Positions 46,380-57,401 of a stretch of DNA of 64,000 bases are shown here, in pieces. Source of the stretch: Paralithodes platypus (taxonomy: Eukaryota; Arthropoda; Malacostraca; Decapoda; Lithodidae); assembly GCA_032716605.1 (NCBI GenBank), contig CM064506.1:23652743-23716742 (forward strand), read 5' to 3'. The position numbers were made by a program, and so were the translations under genes. Position 1 is the stretch's first letter, and each line of letters starts with the position of its first letter. A model generated the notes under the pieces. The model did no database searches, was not told the DNA's origin, and saw nothing but the letters and a program-made list of their open reading frames with translations.

Positions 46380-46985
46380 CCTCCCGTGACAAACAATCAG
46401 CCAAAACATTATCAGTGCCCTTACATGCCACACATCCAACTTGTGTCCCGGCAGCAAAACAACACCTGACACTGGTAAACTGCCCAGTTCATCACAAAAC
46501 TGGCACTTCTCTTCGGTCTCTCTGGCAACGGGGCCTGCCAATAACCTTTCACTAGTTCTACCTTCGTGATGAGCGAGGCAGCCCCGATGCGGTCTATGGT
46601 GTCGTCAACTCTAGGTAATGGATAGGCGTCTGTCAGGGATAATGCTTCAACACTCTTGCAATCACCATACACACGGATCTTGCCACTCAACTCAGGTTGC
46701 AAACTCACTGGCAATGACCACTCACGATATCCCTTATCCCTCAGACCCTTGGGTAATGGATAGGTGTCTGTCAGGGATAATACTTCCACACTTTTGCAAT
46801 CACCATACACACGGATCTTGCCACTCAACTCCGGTTGCAAACTCACTGGCAACGACCACTCACGTAATCCCTTATCCCTCAGACCCTTTTACCACATGTC
46901 GTCTAGCTCTGTTTTCACGACAGGCTGTTGAGCAGGATTTATACGGCAGGGAACTAACTTGAGCCTTGCACTGTCTCCAGCCTCC
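46380..46985 (-). pseudogene. Gypsy-like pol remnant: RT entry and RNase H end
   Basis: RLKLVPCRINPAQQPVVKTE leads to GKIRVYGDCKSVE, LTDAYPLPRVDDTIDRIG and LVKGYWQAPL, the first part of a Ty3/Gypsy reverse transcriptase. A 138-bp tandem duplication (46614-46888) repeats SLPVSLQPELSGKIRVYGDC in frame. Shortly after, GTDNVLADCLSR (near 46430-46390) matches the end of RNase H. The catalytic YxDD part of RT and most of RNase H are deleted. Confidence 0.75.
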
Positions 46986-47154
46986 ATGTCGGATTCTACC
47001 CCGTACATCAGGCCTGGAGAAGCAACAAACATGCGGATGTACTGCCACAGCCTAGTAAACAACTCCTCTTGTCGCTAAGGAACAAGAGGTTGCAACTTAT
47101 CTCGAAGAACAACATGCCTAGTACCCTCCCACAACCCAGCCGAGACCGCAGCTT

Positions 47155-47940
47155 CTAAACTATAGTCTCTAGAACAGCCAGGTCATGAGAGAGACAATCA
47201 GTACCACTTGTGCAGTCACTCCCATAGTTCATAATTGCTAAGGCTTCCCCGCCGATACCGTACATGCGCACCCCCGCATTCCTTGCGACTACATCTGCCT
47301 GCGCAGCATCACCGCCTTTAGCGACATGGCCAGATACAGTCGGTCTATGGTAGGGCTGTTGCATTCGACTAGAGCAGCATTGGGAGGCTATGCGACGACC
47401 GGGCACATAACCACTCCACAGCCGACCTCACCAATCTGCTCAATGTCCTCCTTTTGACCACCACCCTTGGCAGCCATGGGTCGACCCTGACCTGACAACC
47501 ATGCCAAAGCCTCGTCGCCCACCTTGAACCACCGAAACAACGAGGCTAATGGTCTATTAACACTCAAGTGACCTGCCAGCGGAATATCGTGCACCGCATG
47601 AGTTGTGAGGCTTGGGTGCTCGGCACGACCAGTGGGGTATGAACCGAGCTGGTGCTGGAACGCTGCATACTGCTGCTCAGGCAGGTGCTCTAGCGCTTCC
47701 ACAGCCACCAGACTCGTGTCCCCCGCCCACTGCTCCGCCGAGACATGACAATCCCAACTCTACTCCACCTGTGCCCCACTGCCCCCCTCTCCTTCTCCAC
47801 CTTGGCCGCTGCAAGCCAACGCAGGGACAGTAGGCTGCTCAGGTGGTTGCCTCACAAACTCCTTTAACAGGTTCACATGACATGTTTCCCCGTCCTCGTG
47901 TTCAATAGCCCCGTTCCCACAACTCTCCTCCACCTTTAGG
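47155..47940 (-). pseudogene. Gypsy-like pol remnant: integrase-type pieces
   Basis: GETCHVNLLKEF near 47915-47880 resembles the C-terminal end of Gypsy integrases. HAVHDIPLAGHLSVNRPLAS near 47600-47545 resembles the N-terminal H-H-C-C region. They occur in the reverse of the expected order and upstream of the RT piece. Between 47155 and 47500 frames are open, but I recognise nothing. Confidence 0.45.
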
Positions 47941-48495
47941 GGAGGTGTGGCGGAGTGGTCTTGCCACTGGCCTGGTAATCCAAAGGTCCCGGGTTCAATT
48001 CCCGATGTATCAATGGGAAGATATTATTGGGATGGAATTTGTGCTGTACCTAGTATCAGTGCATTACCACAAAGCCCACCGAAATGCTAATAAAAGACCC
48101 TCATTGTTCCCTGATTAAATAGCACTGTATGAGTATTCCCATATTCAAAATATGCTATAGGGGTGCAATGCCTGGTGAGTTATCTGCTCCACAGGTGGCG
48201 TTGTGTGTGTGTGTAAGAGTGAGAGTCCGAGTGTAGGGGGTGAGACAGTGAAGCACGGGAACGAGGTGTCTTCAGAGATGGGGTCTCTTCGGGCCATGAG
48301 TGAACACCTTGCCTCATGTGAAGGCAAGATGGCAGGTGCTCGTTGTACTCTACGTGCTTCACATGTCTCACTCCCTAGACTGGAACAAGGCCTCACGGGC
48401 TTCACTGTTCATTGTACAGCTGTGAATGTCTAGGCTCTCAGCCTATGCCCGAGAGGGAGCAAGTTGGAATATAGAAAAAAAAAAAAAAAAAAAAA
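47941..48495 (+). mobile_element. tRNA-derived SINE, full-length copy 2, inside the Gypsy-like element
   Basis: A-box TGGCGGAGTGG at 47948-47958, B-box GGTTCAATTCC at 47992-48002, poly(A) at 48475-48495. It interrupts the coding strand of the LTR element after protease, in the opposite direction. The target duplication is not clear. Confidence 0.9.
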
Positions 48496-50746
48496 GTCGC
48501 GGAGTGCCATCACGCCCAACCATGTCACTAGGGGTGACAGGTTCTGGGGCCACTCTGGAGCTCACCTCTGGGTCAAGTACTAAGTTGCTAAGAAGAGCCG
48601 CTGGAACAAAACTCACAAAACTCCCAACTTTAGCCTTTTCCTTCCGACCGTTCCTCCTCTGGTCTAGAGACTGAGGAATAGGCTGTGACACCTTAGATGC
48701 ACGAGATCGGGTGTCAACATACGCCCTCTGCTGTGATAGACACCTCTCGACCAACTCCTGCCCCTCCCTACTCACGTCGGCCGCCCTCTCGGCACCGACT
48801 AAGGGTGGAACCTCAGAAGCAGGTACCGCAAAGTCGTTGCCGAGAAGAAGGTCGACGCCCTCTACTGGCAGTTTCTCCACGATTCCGACATCCAACTCTC
48901 GTGTCACACCTTCAACCTCCAGCTCTACTCGAACCAACGGGTATGACCTTGTAGCATTAATACCCTGCACCACAACCACCCGTGCCACGTTTATAGGTTG
49001 GCCTGTAAAGTTTTTCATCAGAGTCTGGGATGCACCTGTATCACGCAACAACTCCAACCCATGCTTGCAACCAGCCCAACTCACGCAGCCACGCCCTCTA
49101 TGGTCGCAAAAAGCATCGCGGACAGGTTTCGAGCCTTCCGGACACTTCTTCACTGGCTGTGCCCCCGCATCTGACATATCACCCCGGGTAAATGCAGAAG
49201 ACCTCAGAGACACCCCAATGTTGCTAGCCAAAGACACGACTGCAGTAGGTTGGTTACTAGGGCAGGAACGTGCGAAATGCCCCTTGTTATGACACTTAAA
49301 ACACTCTACTTCACCCTTGGACTTCCCCTGAGGTGGGGAAGGGCCCTGACCTTTCTTAAACGGGACGGTTTTAGGTTTGTGATCAAAATTGGTATCATTG
49401 CTCTTACTCTCGTTATTAAATTGTGCATCACTGACTCGGGGGGGTGGAGTGTTGCGCCCCTTGTTTACTGCATCGGTCCGTTGTGCAGACCCGCACCCAC
49501 GAATCAGTGACATTCTCAGGTCAGCCAACTCAGCTGCCTTTTGTAGAGTTTTAGGCTGTTTCTCTTTGAGGTTCAAAGTCAGGTCGCCGCCTGTGCACTT
49601 GAAAAATTGCTCTAGAAGGACTAATTGCTCAAGCTCCTCGAACGTCGTCACCTTCTCTGACCTCAGCCAATTTCTCAATGCATCAGACAGATCCCGGGCA
49701 TGTTCTAGAAAAGTGCACTCACGACCCTTCGTAACACCCCGAAACTTCAACCTATATGTCTCTGGTTGTAACTCGTACGCCTGCAGAACAGCTTCCTTCA
49801 ATACCTCATAATCGATGCAAGACTCCAAGGGCAACGCATCATATGCCTTGAGTCCTTTGCCAATCAACCTAGAGGCCCACTTAACCTCGGGCCATTGGTG
49901 CACCCGGCACTTCTTCTCAAAACGCAGGAAAAATTCGGTGACACCCGACTCGTCAAATGCAGGGACTAACTTAAGAAGGTGCGATAAAGACTGATCAAGA
50001 CCTCGATTCCCAGAACCGAGACGCTGCCCTGTCGACTCCACCCGAGACTTCTCCAGATCTCTGTCTGCACAGTACTTCGTAGCTTCAACCTGAAGCTCAG
50101 CCTCACGTATGGCCTTTCTCTCCTCAGCCTCAACCCTGAGCTCAGCCTCCCGCTGCTGCTGCTGAATCCTGAGCTCAGCCTCTCGCTGCCATTGCTCGAG
50201 CTCAGCCTCATGCTTTCGTTGCTCAAGCTCAGCCGCCCGCTGCTGCTGCTGAATCTTAGCCATCTCAAGCTGGAAGAGCATATCTGCAGTTAACCCTTGA
50301 AGAGGAGGAGATGCAACAATTGGAGACCCACCCAGTGACAAACCACGCTGCCTGTGACTATCGGCCTGCGGGAACGTACCCGGCTACGGAGCCCGAGGGG
50401 GCGCCATGGTAGAAGTCGAGTGGAATGGGGGCTGGGCCGAAGATGCCCCAGCTCCCGCTCCATCCAAAGCCCCACGCACCCCGCCGAGCACACAGGCCAC
50501 CAGGTCACCTCTCGTCATGCTGCTAGTGCCCACATGCCCCATGACCATGGCCAAACACTGGAGACCATACCGATCAATCCCCGACACCCGGTCAACAGGA
50601 ATAGGCATCTCCAGAAACTTCCTTGCATCCTCCTCACTAGTTACTACTCTAATGCCTTCTAACAAACCCAGCTGCTGCACCTCTGAGTCTGCTTCCCGTA
50701 CTGTGTCCTCACTGTACATTGATCCGTCGTTCGACATAGTGTCCAC
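48496..50746 (-). pseudogene. Gypsy-like Gag-protease polyprotein with one in-frame TAG
   Basis: The frame starts at 50746 (MDTMSND) and is open to the SINE junction except for a single TAG at 50386-50384. Counting from the ATG at 50341, residues ~20-85 are a glutamine/glutamate/arginine-rich coiled coil. Residues ~119-275 form a capsid-like Gag domain (LLKLVPAFDESGVTEFFLRF, WASRLIGKGLKAYDAL). C347-x2-C350-x4-H355-x4-C360 is a CCHC zinc knuckle that binds RNA. LLRDTGASQTLM carries the protease aspartate (D434), and LLLGNDF is the flap-side motif. The end is cut by the SINE. Known family role: virus-like particle core and polyprotein processing. Confidence 0.85.
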
Positions 50747-50920
50747 CGAAAATTCTCAACATTTATAAAAAAAAAGGAGTACCTAAACTCTCATGTAGCA
50801 CTATTCACTCAAAAAATGCTCGAAGACAACTCAAGTGCTACACTACGTTGCCAAAAAAAAATTCAAACGTGTCGAAAATATTCCTCAAAGAACAAAATGT
50901 CCAACAATCCTGCAACTAAG

Positions 50921-51023
50921 ATAAGATACTAGGCAAGGTCGCCATTTGTTACTACTGCAATAACAACAAATGGATCCTGGCTTCTACTAAAATAAGATAC
51001 TAGGCAAGGTCGCCATTTGTTAC
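50921..51023 (-). repeat. Duplicated leader of the Gypsy-like element, with primer binding site
   Basis: A 32-bp string ending in CGCCATTTGTTAC occurs at 50921-50952 and again at 50992-51023, the second crossing into the 5' LTR. On the minus strand the LTR is followed after two bases by TGGCGACCTTGCC (51015-51003), a plausible primer binding site starting with TGG. Confidence 0.7.
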
Positions 51024-53065
51024 GACCGGGGCTACGAATAAAACAAGGGCACTTAATGATTGGACTAGTAATAGGGCACTATGCAACAACGGTACGCTAG
51101 ATCCAAACCCTCGAACTTATATGCCGGCGAACAAAAACACCTATCCCCTCCCGAGTTAATCTGCGATAACGGGGTATCCTTAACTGGGCATAAATGTACT
51201 CTACTTCAGGCTAACCCCCACTGGTATAGCCTGATAACAGACAAGATGCAAGTTACGTTAAAATGCATAAAAGGGAGGCTATGGAAAGATCAATTAAATC
51301 ACTGCAAAATTTAATACAATAAAAAGATGCTTCAATACAGTTACTCTAAACAACAATAAACTCTTCACTCCTATCTGAAAGAAAGTGAAGTATAGTCCTA
51401 CAGCATAGACCTGGAAACTTCTGAGAAAGTCTGATGCTCATAAGATGCTCGTATCTTAAATTATATAAAGGCAGGAGGCAGGACACCACACGTGTAGACT
51501 GAATACACTAAAAGATAGGACATATAATGTTAACTGACACGAGAATACTATAAATGCGCAACGGTAGTAATGCTCGACACTAAAAGAAGTACTTCCTCAT
51601 CAACGAAACAGTCTGCTATGGTTGTGCAAGTCAACAACAACCTAGACTAATAAATGCTGTGAATAATAATGCGTACATATCAAAGAGCTTATATTAAATA
51701 CTAACAAGTGTTTACTCAATTAATAATGTCTAGCTGGAATACTCTAGGTAAGGAACTGGGGTTGAGCAAGACAGGCTCGTAGCCTAGCGATGTCCTTAAC
51801 CCTCTCCGACATATGACGCGATGTTGAGCCTATTGGGGATACTTTAAAGCCTTTGTTACCATCAGGGGTATTTAGAAACCTTTAATTTAGTTACATCAAC
51901 CTCTGCAGTTGCCTTTGAGTTAGCTGTGGGCAGAAAACTAATTTTGGAGAGGTAATTATAAGAGTGAGAGAACTCCATTTTGTATTGCTAATCTGGCAAC
52001 CTCTGCGTCATAAATGCGTGAAAGGGTTAAGACTGCATCCTTTAAGTTACGTTAATTGACTGGGGTGCTCTCTTGATAGACCCAGATCACAAGTATCTGG
52101 TTCTATCCTGGTGACCCTCAAAAGACAAGCAAAGAGGCAGCAAAGTGTGGAACTGGAACAGGCAAAAACCCTCAGTCAACACAATGCTGCACTCGTAAAG
52201 AACGCAAGCGAAAAGACAACACAGGCTACCACAGGACCGGTCGAAGTCGTGTAGGTATAAGCAAACCATACACACATCGGGGACAACGACTACAGTTACC
52301 TTATCCCAGTCTAGCATTAAATAAAAGAGCAGAACACTAAATCAATAATGGAGACACACACAGAGCTCTTAACCTCTACCAACTAAGAACCCTCAAACCT
52401 ATTCTAAGTACATGTAAATATCTCAGAGGACGGCGCATGCAATACAATGGGCCGGCTATGGAAACCGTATGCAGAACCCAAGGGGATAAGAAATTGAATA
52501 AAGGTGAGGAGCAATGGAAAAGAAGAAGGTCAGAGAGAGAGATAGTGGTAAAGGGGGTGATCGGGAGAGAGTATGCAAAGGGATGTTAGAAGCATGCACG
52601 CCAAGCCTGTCCTGAGAAAGGCAGCTCCCGGGAACCCTCATGGAGGAGGCTAGTTACACAGGAGCCCACAAGGGCGCGATGGTCGGCCAATCACGGGCCG
52701 AGACGTCACAAGGCAGCAGGCCCCTAGGCCGCGCCAGGAGCCACCAGCCAATCAAAGGCGAGGGAAAGCCCGCGTGGGCGGGAAAACTCCTCCGACCGAG
52801 GTAGCACATGCATACACACTCACATATTGCCACCACGCTCTCGTCTCTCTCTCTCTCCCTCCACAATGCATCTTATATTCTACTAATGATATAAAATATT
52901 TCCCGTTGTCACAGACGAAATTAAAGAACACCACTGGACTGTCTGTAACAATGCAAGTACTATGAAAGAAAGAAAAACATTCTCTGATAACTGTAGCCCA
53001 TTTCACTGCCCTGGCGAGCGCTAGCGAGTTACGAGCGCATTCTGCCAACGCTGATAGACGTCACA
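51018..53065 (-). repeat. 5' LTR of the Gypsy-like element
   Basis: 2048 bp, including a 231-bp MITE insertion with its duplicated TTAA. Without it the length (1817 bp) is close to that of the other LTR. Confidence 0.9.
51800..52026. mobile_element. 227-bp TTAA MITE (family 3), copy 2, in the 5' LTR
   Basis: The 3' LTR reads GATGTCCTTAAGACTGCATC at the matching place (near 44910). Here the same sequence is opened exactly at TTAA, with TTAA on both sides (51796-51799, 52027-52030). This gives a filled/empty site pair. The body is the inverse of 40248-40473. Confidence 0.95.
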
Positions 53066-53069
53066 AACA

Positions 53070-53185
53070 GTAGTAGTGATGATGAGAGTGGTAGTAATTA
53101 TGGTGAGAGTAGTAGTAATGATTTTAATAGAAATAGTGCTGATGACATTATTGATGATAGTGACTAGTAGTGATGATGGTGACCG
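53070..53185. repeat. GTR/GAT trinucleotide tract, right side of the LTR insertion
   Basis: AGTAGTAGTGATGATG and related triplets continue the tract left of 44080. Confidence 0.8.
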
Positions 53186-53254
53186 ATCGCAGAGTTAGGT
53201 ATGCCGTTTTGATTTTGAGCAAAACGGCACGTCTACTTTATTTATATTATACTC

Positions 53255-53257
53255 CTT

Positions 53258-53299
<42 letters not shown>
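53255..53299. repeat. (CT)n microsatellite
   Basis: About 20 CT units. Confidence 0.9.
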
Positions 53300-53600
53300 A
53301 CCACCGGGGGAGGTGGTCGACAGTAATTCAATTGATACGTTTAAGAGGAGACTGGACGATCATCTGATAGAGATTGAATTAATAGGAATTAATCTGTAGG
53401 TAAGTGTAATTTCCTTTTCAAACTAATATATTTCTATGCTCTATAAAAACAAAAACTTCCCTTGTGGGCATTTCCTGACCCATAAGGTTACACTTCATCC
53501 TATTTCCCGGTATGGCTTTTTAGAAGTAGTATTAAGGCCGGACCACCTAATAGGGAACGCAAGGTCCGTGTGGTCTGACTATCTGTGTAAGTCTGTGTAA
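53300..53600 (+). pseudogene. LINE 3'-end fragment
   Basis: VVDSNSIDTFKRRLDDHL (near 53316-53365) is the closing motif of CR1/L2-like proteins (compare the same region at 33450). A stop and ~200 bp of 3' untranslated-like sequence follow. Confidence 0.55.
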
Positions 53601-53759
53601 TTCTCTCTCTCTCTCTCTCTCTACTGTATACGTCTTTCTATCTATCACTACCCCTGATATCAATATACCTGGAGATAACTTATTCATGAGTCGATACTAA
53701 ACAGGTGGTAGTCTATACACCACCCCTTTCCCTCCCCAAGTCTTACTGTCTATCTATCC

Positions 53760-53806
<47 letters not shown>

Positions 53807-54227
53807 CTAGCCATCACCAACCCTCGACATTACTACTTATTTAGTTAGTTAAAATAGGACTTCAGAGGCCACCAACCCTTCTGGACTATTAAGCCAGCAC
53901 ACTGTAAATCAAGAATAGCGTCAGGATTGGTGCCTCTTTTCGAGAACCAGGATTGGTACTTCTTTTCGAGAACCCCAGTCCCTTGTTGGACATTACTATA
54001 CCTGAATATCACTTATTTATGAGTCGATACTGAACAGGTGGTAGTGTATGTATCTTCTCCCCCCCTCCCTCCCCCCCACCCCCTCCTCCACTCCTACTAC
54101 GCCTAGCCTTCCTGACGCTACCCCAGCATACTCGGTCATACAACACCTTTGGACCTGCCGAGGCGTCTCACCATCATACTCGCACATCTATAATTTATAA
54201 TGTACTATATCCTGGGTCATTGGAATT
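53601..54227. repeat. Microsatellites and two copies of a short dispersed repeat
   Basis: (CT)n near 53602, (AT)n at 53766-53802, and related segments at 53650-53720 and 53990-54050 sharing TCGATACT and ACAGGTGGTAGT. GGTACTTCTTTTCGAGAACC has a near copy just before it. No gene. Confidence 0.65.
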
Positions 54228-54440
54228 ATGTACGGTGGCGCAAATAAATCATGTCTCGGCTGTTATTACGTTTGGCTTGCTCTGTGTTGTATTAATGTCT
54301 GTCAAATGTTGAATAGCGTGGGTAAGTGTAGGAACATGTTTGTATATCTCACTCAAAAAGAAGGAAGTATGTGTAAAGATTGCTGATATCAATTATTGAT
54401 CAAAACATAATTGGTGCCAAAAAGACATCACAATTAGCGC
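54228..54440. repeat. ~210-bp dispersed repeat, copy 2 of 3
   Basis: Matches 39160-39400 and 54890-55095 through TGTATTAATGTCTGTCAAAT, GGAACATGTTTGTATATCTC and AATTATTGATCAAAAC. Confidence 0.7.
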
Positions 54441-54522
54441 GATTGTACCATGGGTCTGAGCCGGATGGTGAACACCTTGGAATGTCTATCTGATGGATCA
54501 AGGATCACATCCTGGCGGAACA

Positions 54523-54680
<158 letters not shown>

Positions 54681-54889
54681 ACTTCACTTTATGTATCAAA
54701 CTCTACCATACTATCTGTAACAATCTCTTACAACCACCATTTAGTGATGTTGAAAAGTATATCTGGCCAACTGACCTAATACATTTTCCAGCAAGGATGC
54801 ATTGCCTCACTAAACTATTGCCAACAACAATAACAAATATAAGAGGTCCACAAACTTTAAAGAGTGACTGCACCTCCTTGCCTTCCTAC
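54681..54889. other. No feature seen
   Basis: Unique-looking sequence between repeats. Confidence 0.4.
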
Positions 54890-55095
54890 AAGTCGGCCAA
54901 ATAAGTCGTGTCTCAGCTGTCATTACGTTTCGCTCGCTGTATTAATGTCTGTCAGATGTTGAATAGGATGTGTAAAGGTGGGAACATGTTTATATATCTC
55001 ACTCGAAACGATGAAGTAAAGGTTAGATAGTGATGATACCAATTATTGATAACAATATACTTGGTGTTGAGACATCACATATTTGGCCGACTGTG
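54890..55095. repeat. ~210-bp dispersed repeat, copy 3 of 3
   Basis: Contains GTCTCAGCTGTCATTACGTT and TGTCTGTCAGATGTTGAATA, as in the other two copies. Confidence 0.7.
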
Positions 55096-55142
55096 CAAGA
55101 GATTTTGTATACTCAATTCCTCTAGTAATAATGATTATGGAG

Positions 55143-55237
55143 AATTTAACCCCTCCTGTAGCAACGACGTGTTTTAAATTTTATTCAAGCTATATTTTGT
55201 GCAGCTTAACAAGGATATGTGGTAGTAAAAGGGTTAA
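55143..55237. mobile_element. Family 4 TTAA MITE, short form
   Basis: TTAACCCCTCCTG at the left and AAAAGGGTTAA at the right enclose GTGCAGCTTAACAAGGATAT. About 95 bp. Confidence 0.6.
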
Positions 55238-55457
55238 GTGAGTTAGTTCGACGTCTGTTAATTGCTGGAGGATTCTTTTAAACTTAATAAGATCATCTAA
55301 TGGTAACCAGAATAAGCTAAAAGAATGGCACTGGTACAGAATGGGCTATAAAAGAGGAGTAAAATATTTGACTCATCACAACATGCACTCATTTCTGTTG
55401 GGTATAATTACGCCATGGCATTCGTCTTGCTAAGTTGGATGAATGTAATCTATGAAA

Positions 55458-55687
55458 GCTGATTATAACGTGTTGGGTTATGTGTCGCTTGTGCAGGTAT
55501 TAAGCTGATTATAACGTGTTGGGTTATGTGTCGCTTGTGCAGGTATTAAGCTGATTATAACGTGTTGGGTTATGTGTCGCTTGTGCAGGTATTAAGCTGA
55601 TTATAACGTGTTGGGTTATGTGTCGCTTGTGCAGGTATTAAGCTGATTATAACGTGTTGGGTTATGTGTCGCTTGTGCAGGTATTAA
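55458..55687. repeat. 46-bp minisatellite, five units, with a sixth beyond the nest
   Basis: GCTGATTATAACGTGTTGGG starts units at 55458, 55504, 55550, 55596 and 55642. Each ends CAGGTATTAA. A partial diverged unit (TTATGTGTCGCTTGTGCAGG) reappears at 62931-62957, right of the nested insertions, so the array was split at its TTAA. Confidence 0.9.
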
Positions 55688-56036
55688 GGGGAGATGGGTC
55701 GTTTTGCTGGTCCCCTTTCTCCCTCGTATTAAGCCCCATTTGTTTTGAGATTGTAAGACGTTCAGCCCATTAGTTTGGCGATTTTAAGACCTTACGTCCC
55801 ATTTCTTTGTCAATATTAAGATTTGTCGTGTCACTTAGGTGTCGATTTTTCCCTGGCGAGCGATAGCGAGCCTATAATATAAGAGGCCGTGACATTTTTC
55901 TATCGAAAAATGTACAAATTCACCTTGAAGGAGGGTCTTGGGCGGGTGTTTCTTTCAGCTTAATGGAGGTCTAGGGAAGAAAGTAAAAGATAATAATAAG
56001 ATACATAAATGAGCAAATATATACGCCCATCCTCCC
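55688..56036. mobile_element. TTAA MITE family 2, copy in minisatellite
   Basis: 349 bp between TTAA at 55684-55687 and 56037-56040. Ends are GGGGAGATGGGTCG and the inverse of GCCCATCCTCCC. The internal CTGGCGAGCGATAGCGAGCC is shared with other members. The right TTAA is shared with the next MITE, so the two sit in tandem. Confidence 0.75.
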
Positions 56037-56417
56037 TTAAGGGGGGTGACCTGCTTTTTATTATTTCTGTCCTTTTCTCTCTTTCTCTGGCTTGTATCCA
56101 TTTAGCCCCATTCAGCCTACTGTTTTAAGGCGTTTATCCCCATCCAGGTGTAAAAAATTTACTGGTGAGCGGTAGCGAGCCAGCATATTTTTTATTTTTG
56201 TTTGACAGCAGGCTAAATTTTTACATTTTTCGATAGAAAGATGTCTCCGGCGAAGCCGGATTTCTTCATATAATGCTGGCTCGCTATCGCTCGCCAGGAA
56301 AAAATCGACACTTAGATGGGGATAAACGTCTTAAAACAGTAGGCTAAATTGGCCCAAATGGATACAAGCCAGAGAAAGATAGAAAAGGACAGAACAAAAA
56401 CAGGTCTATCTATCTAT

Positions 56418-57063
56418 CTATTGCCTGACGCCGTGATCCCCGAAGGGGTGGCCACGAACGAACCGCCCCCATGCACCTCTGTCCCCAGTCAGTCGACGCC
56501 CCTCCCCCCAACCAGCACCGCCTTCGTTCATGTACTTCCTCACTCCATCCTTCCACCTCATATTCGGTCTACCTCTCCCCCTCTGTCCCTCCACCTCGCT
56601 CTCGTACACCCTCTTAGTCATTCTCTCGCTTTCCATACGTTCCATATGGCCGAACCATCTCAAGTTGTTCCTTTTCACACTTTCCAGCACATCTACCTCC
56701 ACACCACACCTCCTTCTTACTTCCTCATTAGTCTGTCTATCCCTCCATGTAACTCCGCACGCACTCCTTAAGTAATTCATTTCCACTGCTCTCACTCTGG
56801 GTCTGAGTCTCTCAACCAACGTCCATGCTTCGCTTCCGTAAGTCAGTGTCGGGATTACCACACTGTCATGCAAGGACTTCTTCACTTCCATACTGACCAC
56901 CCTATTTCTTGTTACTGCTTTTAGCGTTCCTACAACCCTCTTCCCCTGTTGTACCCTCTCCCGCACCTCTTCATCCATAGTCCCATCTTTACTCAACACA
57001 CTGCCCAGATACTTAAAAGAGTTGACGATCTCCATAGCCTGACCGTTCAGCTTCACCTCACAC
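56418..57063 (-). pseudogene. RTE-like C-terminal region, 3' portion of copy 4
   Basis: Open for over 200 codons: MEIVNSFKYLGSVLSKDG, SLHDSVVIPTLTYGSEAWTL, RRCGVEVDVLESVKRNNLRW and HPFGDHGVRQ with a stop. No lesion apart from the transposon insertion, suggesting a fairly young LINE copy. Confidence 0.9.
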
Positions 57064-57066
57064 TCT

Positions 57067-57401
57067 TAGACCAGTCAAAGTAGGGCTGGACTTAGAACAA
57101 ATTGCAATAGAAGGTTTTTTGGCTTTAACTTGTTTATTAGGTCCCTCTGATGAACATATAAAAAGTCTCCAACTTTTGGACACCGGGAAAGTGGTTAATT
57201 TGCATAAATTCAAGATGGCCGCCGTCCAAAGCTTCAATTTACAGATAACTTTTTCTGGTTGCTCCTAGACCCTATAAATGTATTACAAACAACGTTTTTT
57301 GGCTTTAACTTGTTTATTAGGTCCCTCTGATGAACATATAAAAAGTCTCCAACTTTTGGACACCTGGAAAGTGGTTAATTTACAGCCAAAAAACCTTACA
57401 G
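57067..57401. repeat. Left terminal inverted repeat of transposon A
   Basis: About 335 bp, inverse of 62058-62402. It contains two direct copies of a ~90-bp segment, 180 bp apart (GGCTTTAACTTGTTTATTAG at 57121 and 57301). At 57401-57451, just inside, an inverted copy of the terminal ~50 bp occurs, so the left end can fold on itself. Confidence 0.9.
57337..57343 (+). promoter_or_regulatory. Candidate TATA box of transposon A
   Basis: TATAAAA lies within each ~90-bp subrepeat, at 57157-57163 and 57337-57343, pointing toward the gene. The second is about 180 bp before the coding exon. Placement is plausible but untested. Confidence 0.3.

Larger units (their letters stand above)
44080..53065 (-). 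mobile_element. Gypsy-like LTR retrotransposon, full length but degenerate
   Basis: Two long terminal repeats (44080-45947 and 51018-53065) begin TGTTACGACC and end GACGTCACA on the plus strand. AACA flanks the element on both sides (44076-44079, 53066-53069), a 4-bp target duplication. The coding direction is minus, so the LTR at 51018-53065 is the 5' LTR. Gag and protease are recognisable, while pol survives in fragments whose order is disturbed. Later arrivals are a SINE (47941-48495) and a TTAA MITE (51800-52026). Confidence 0.9.
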
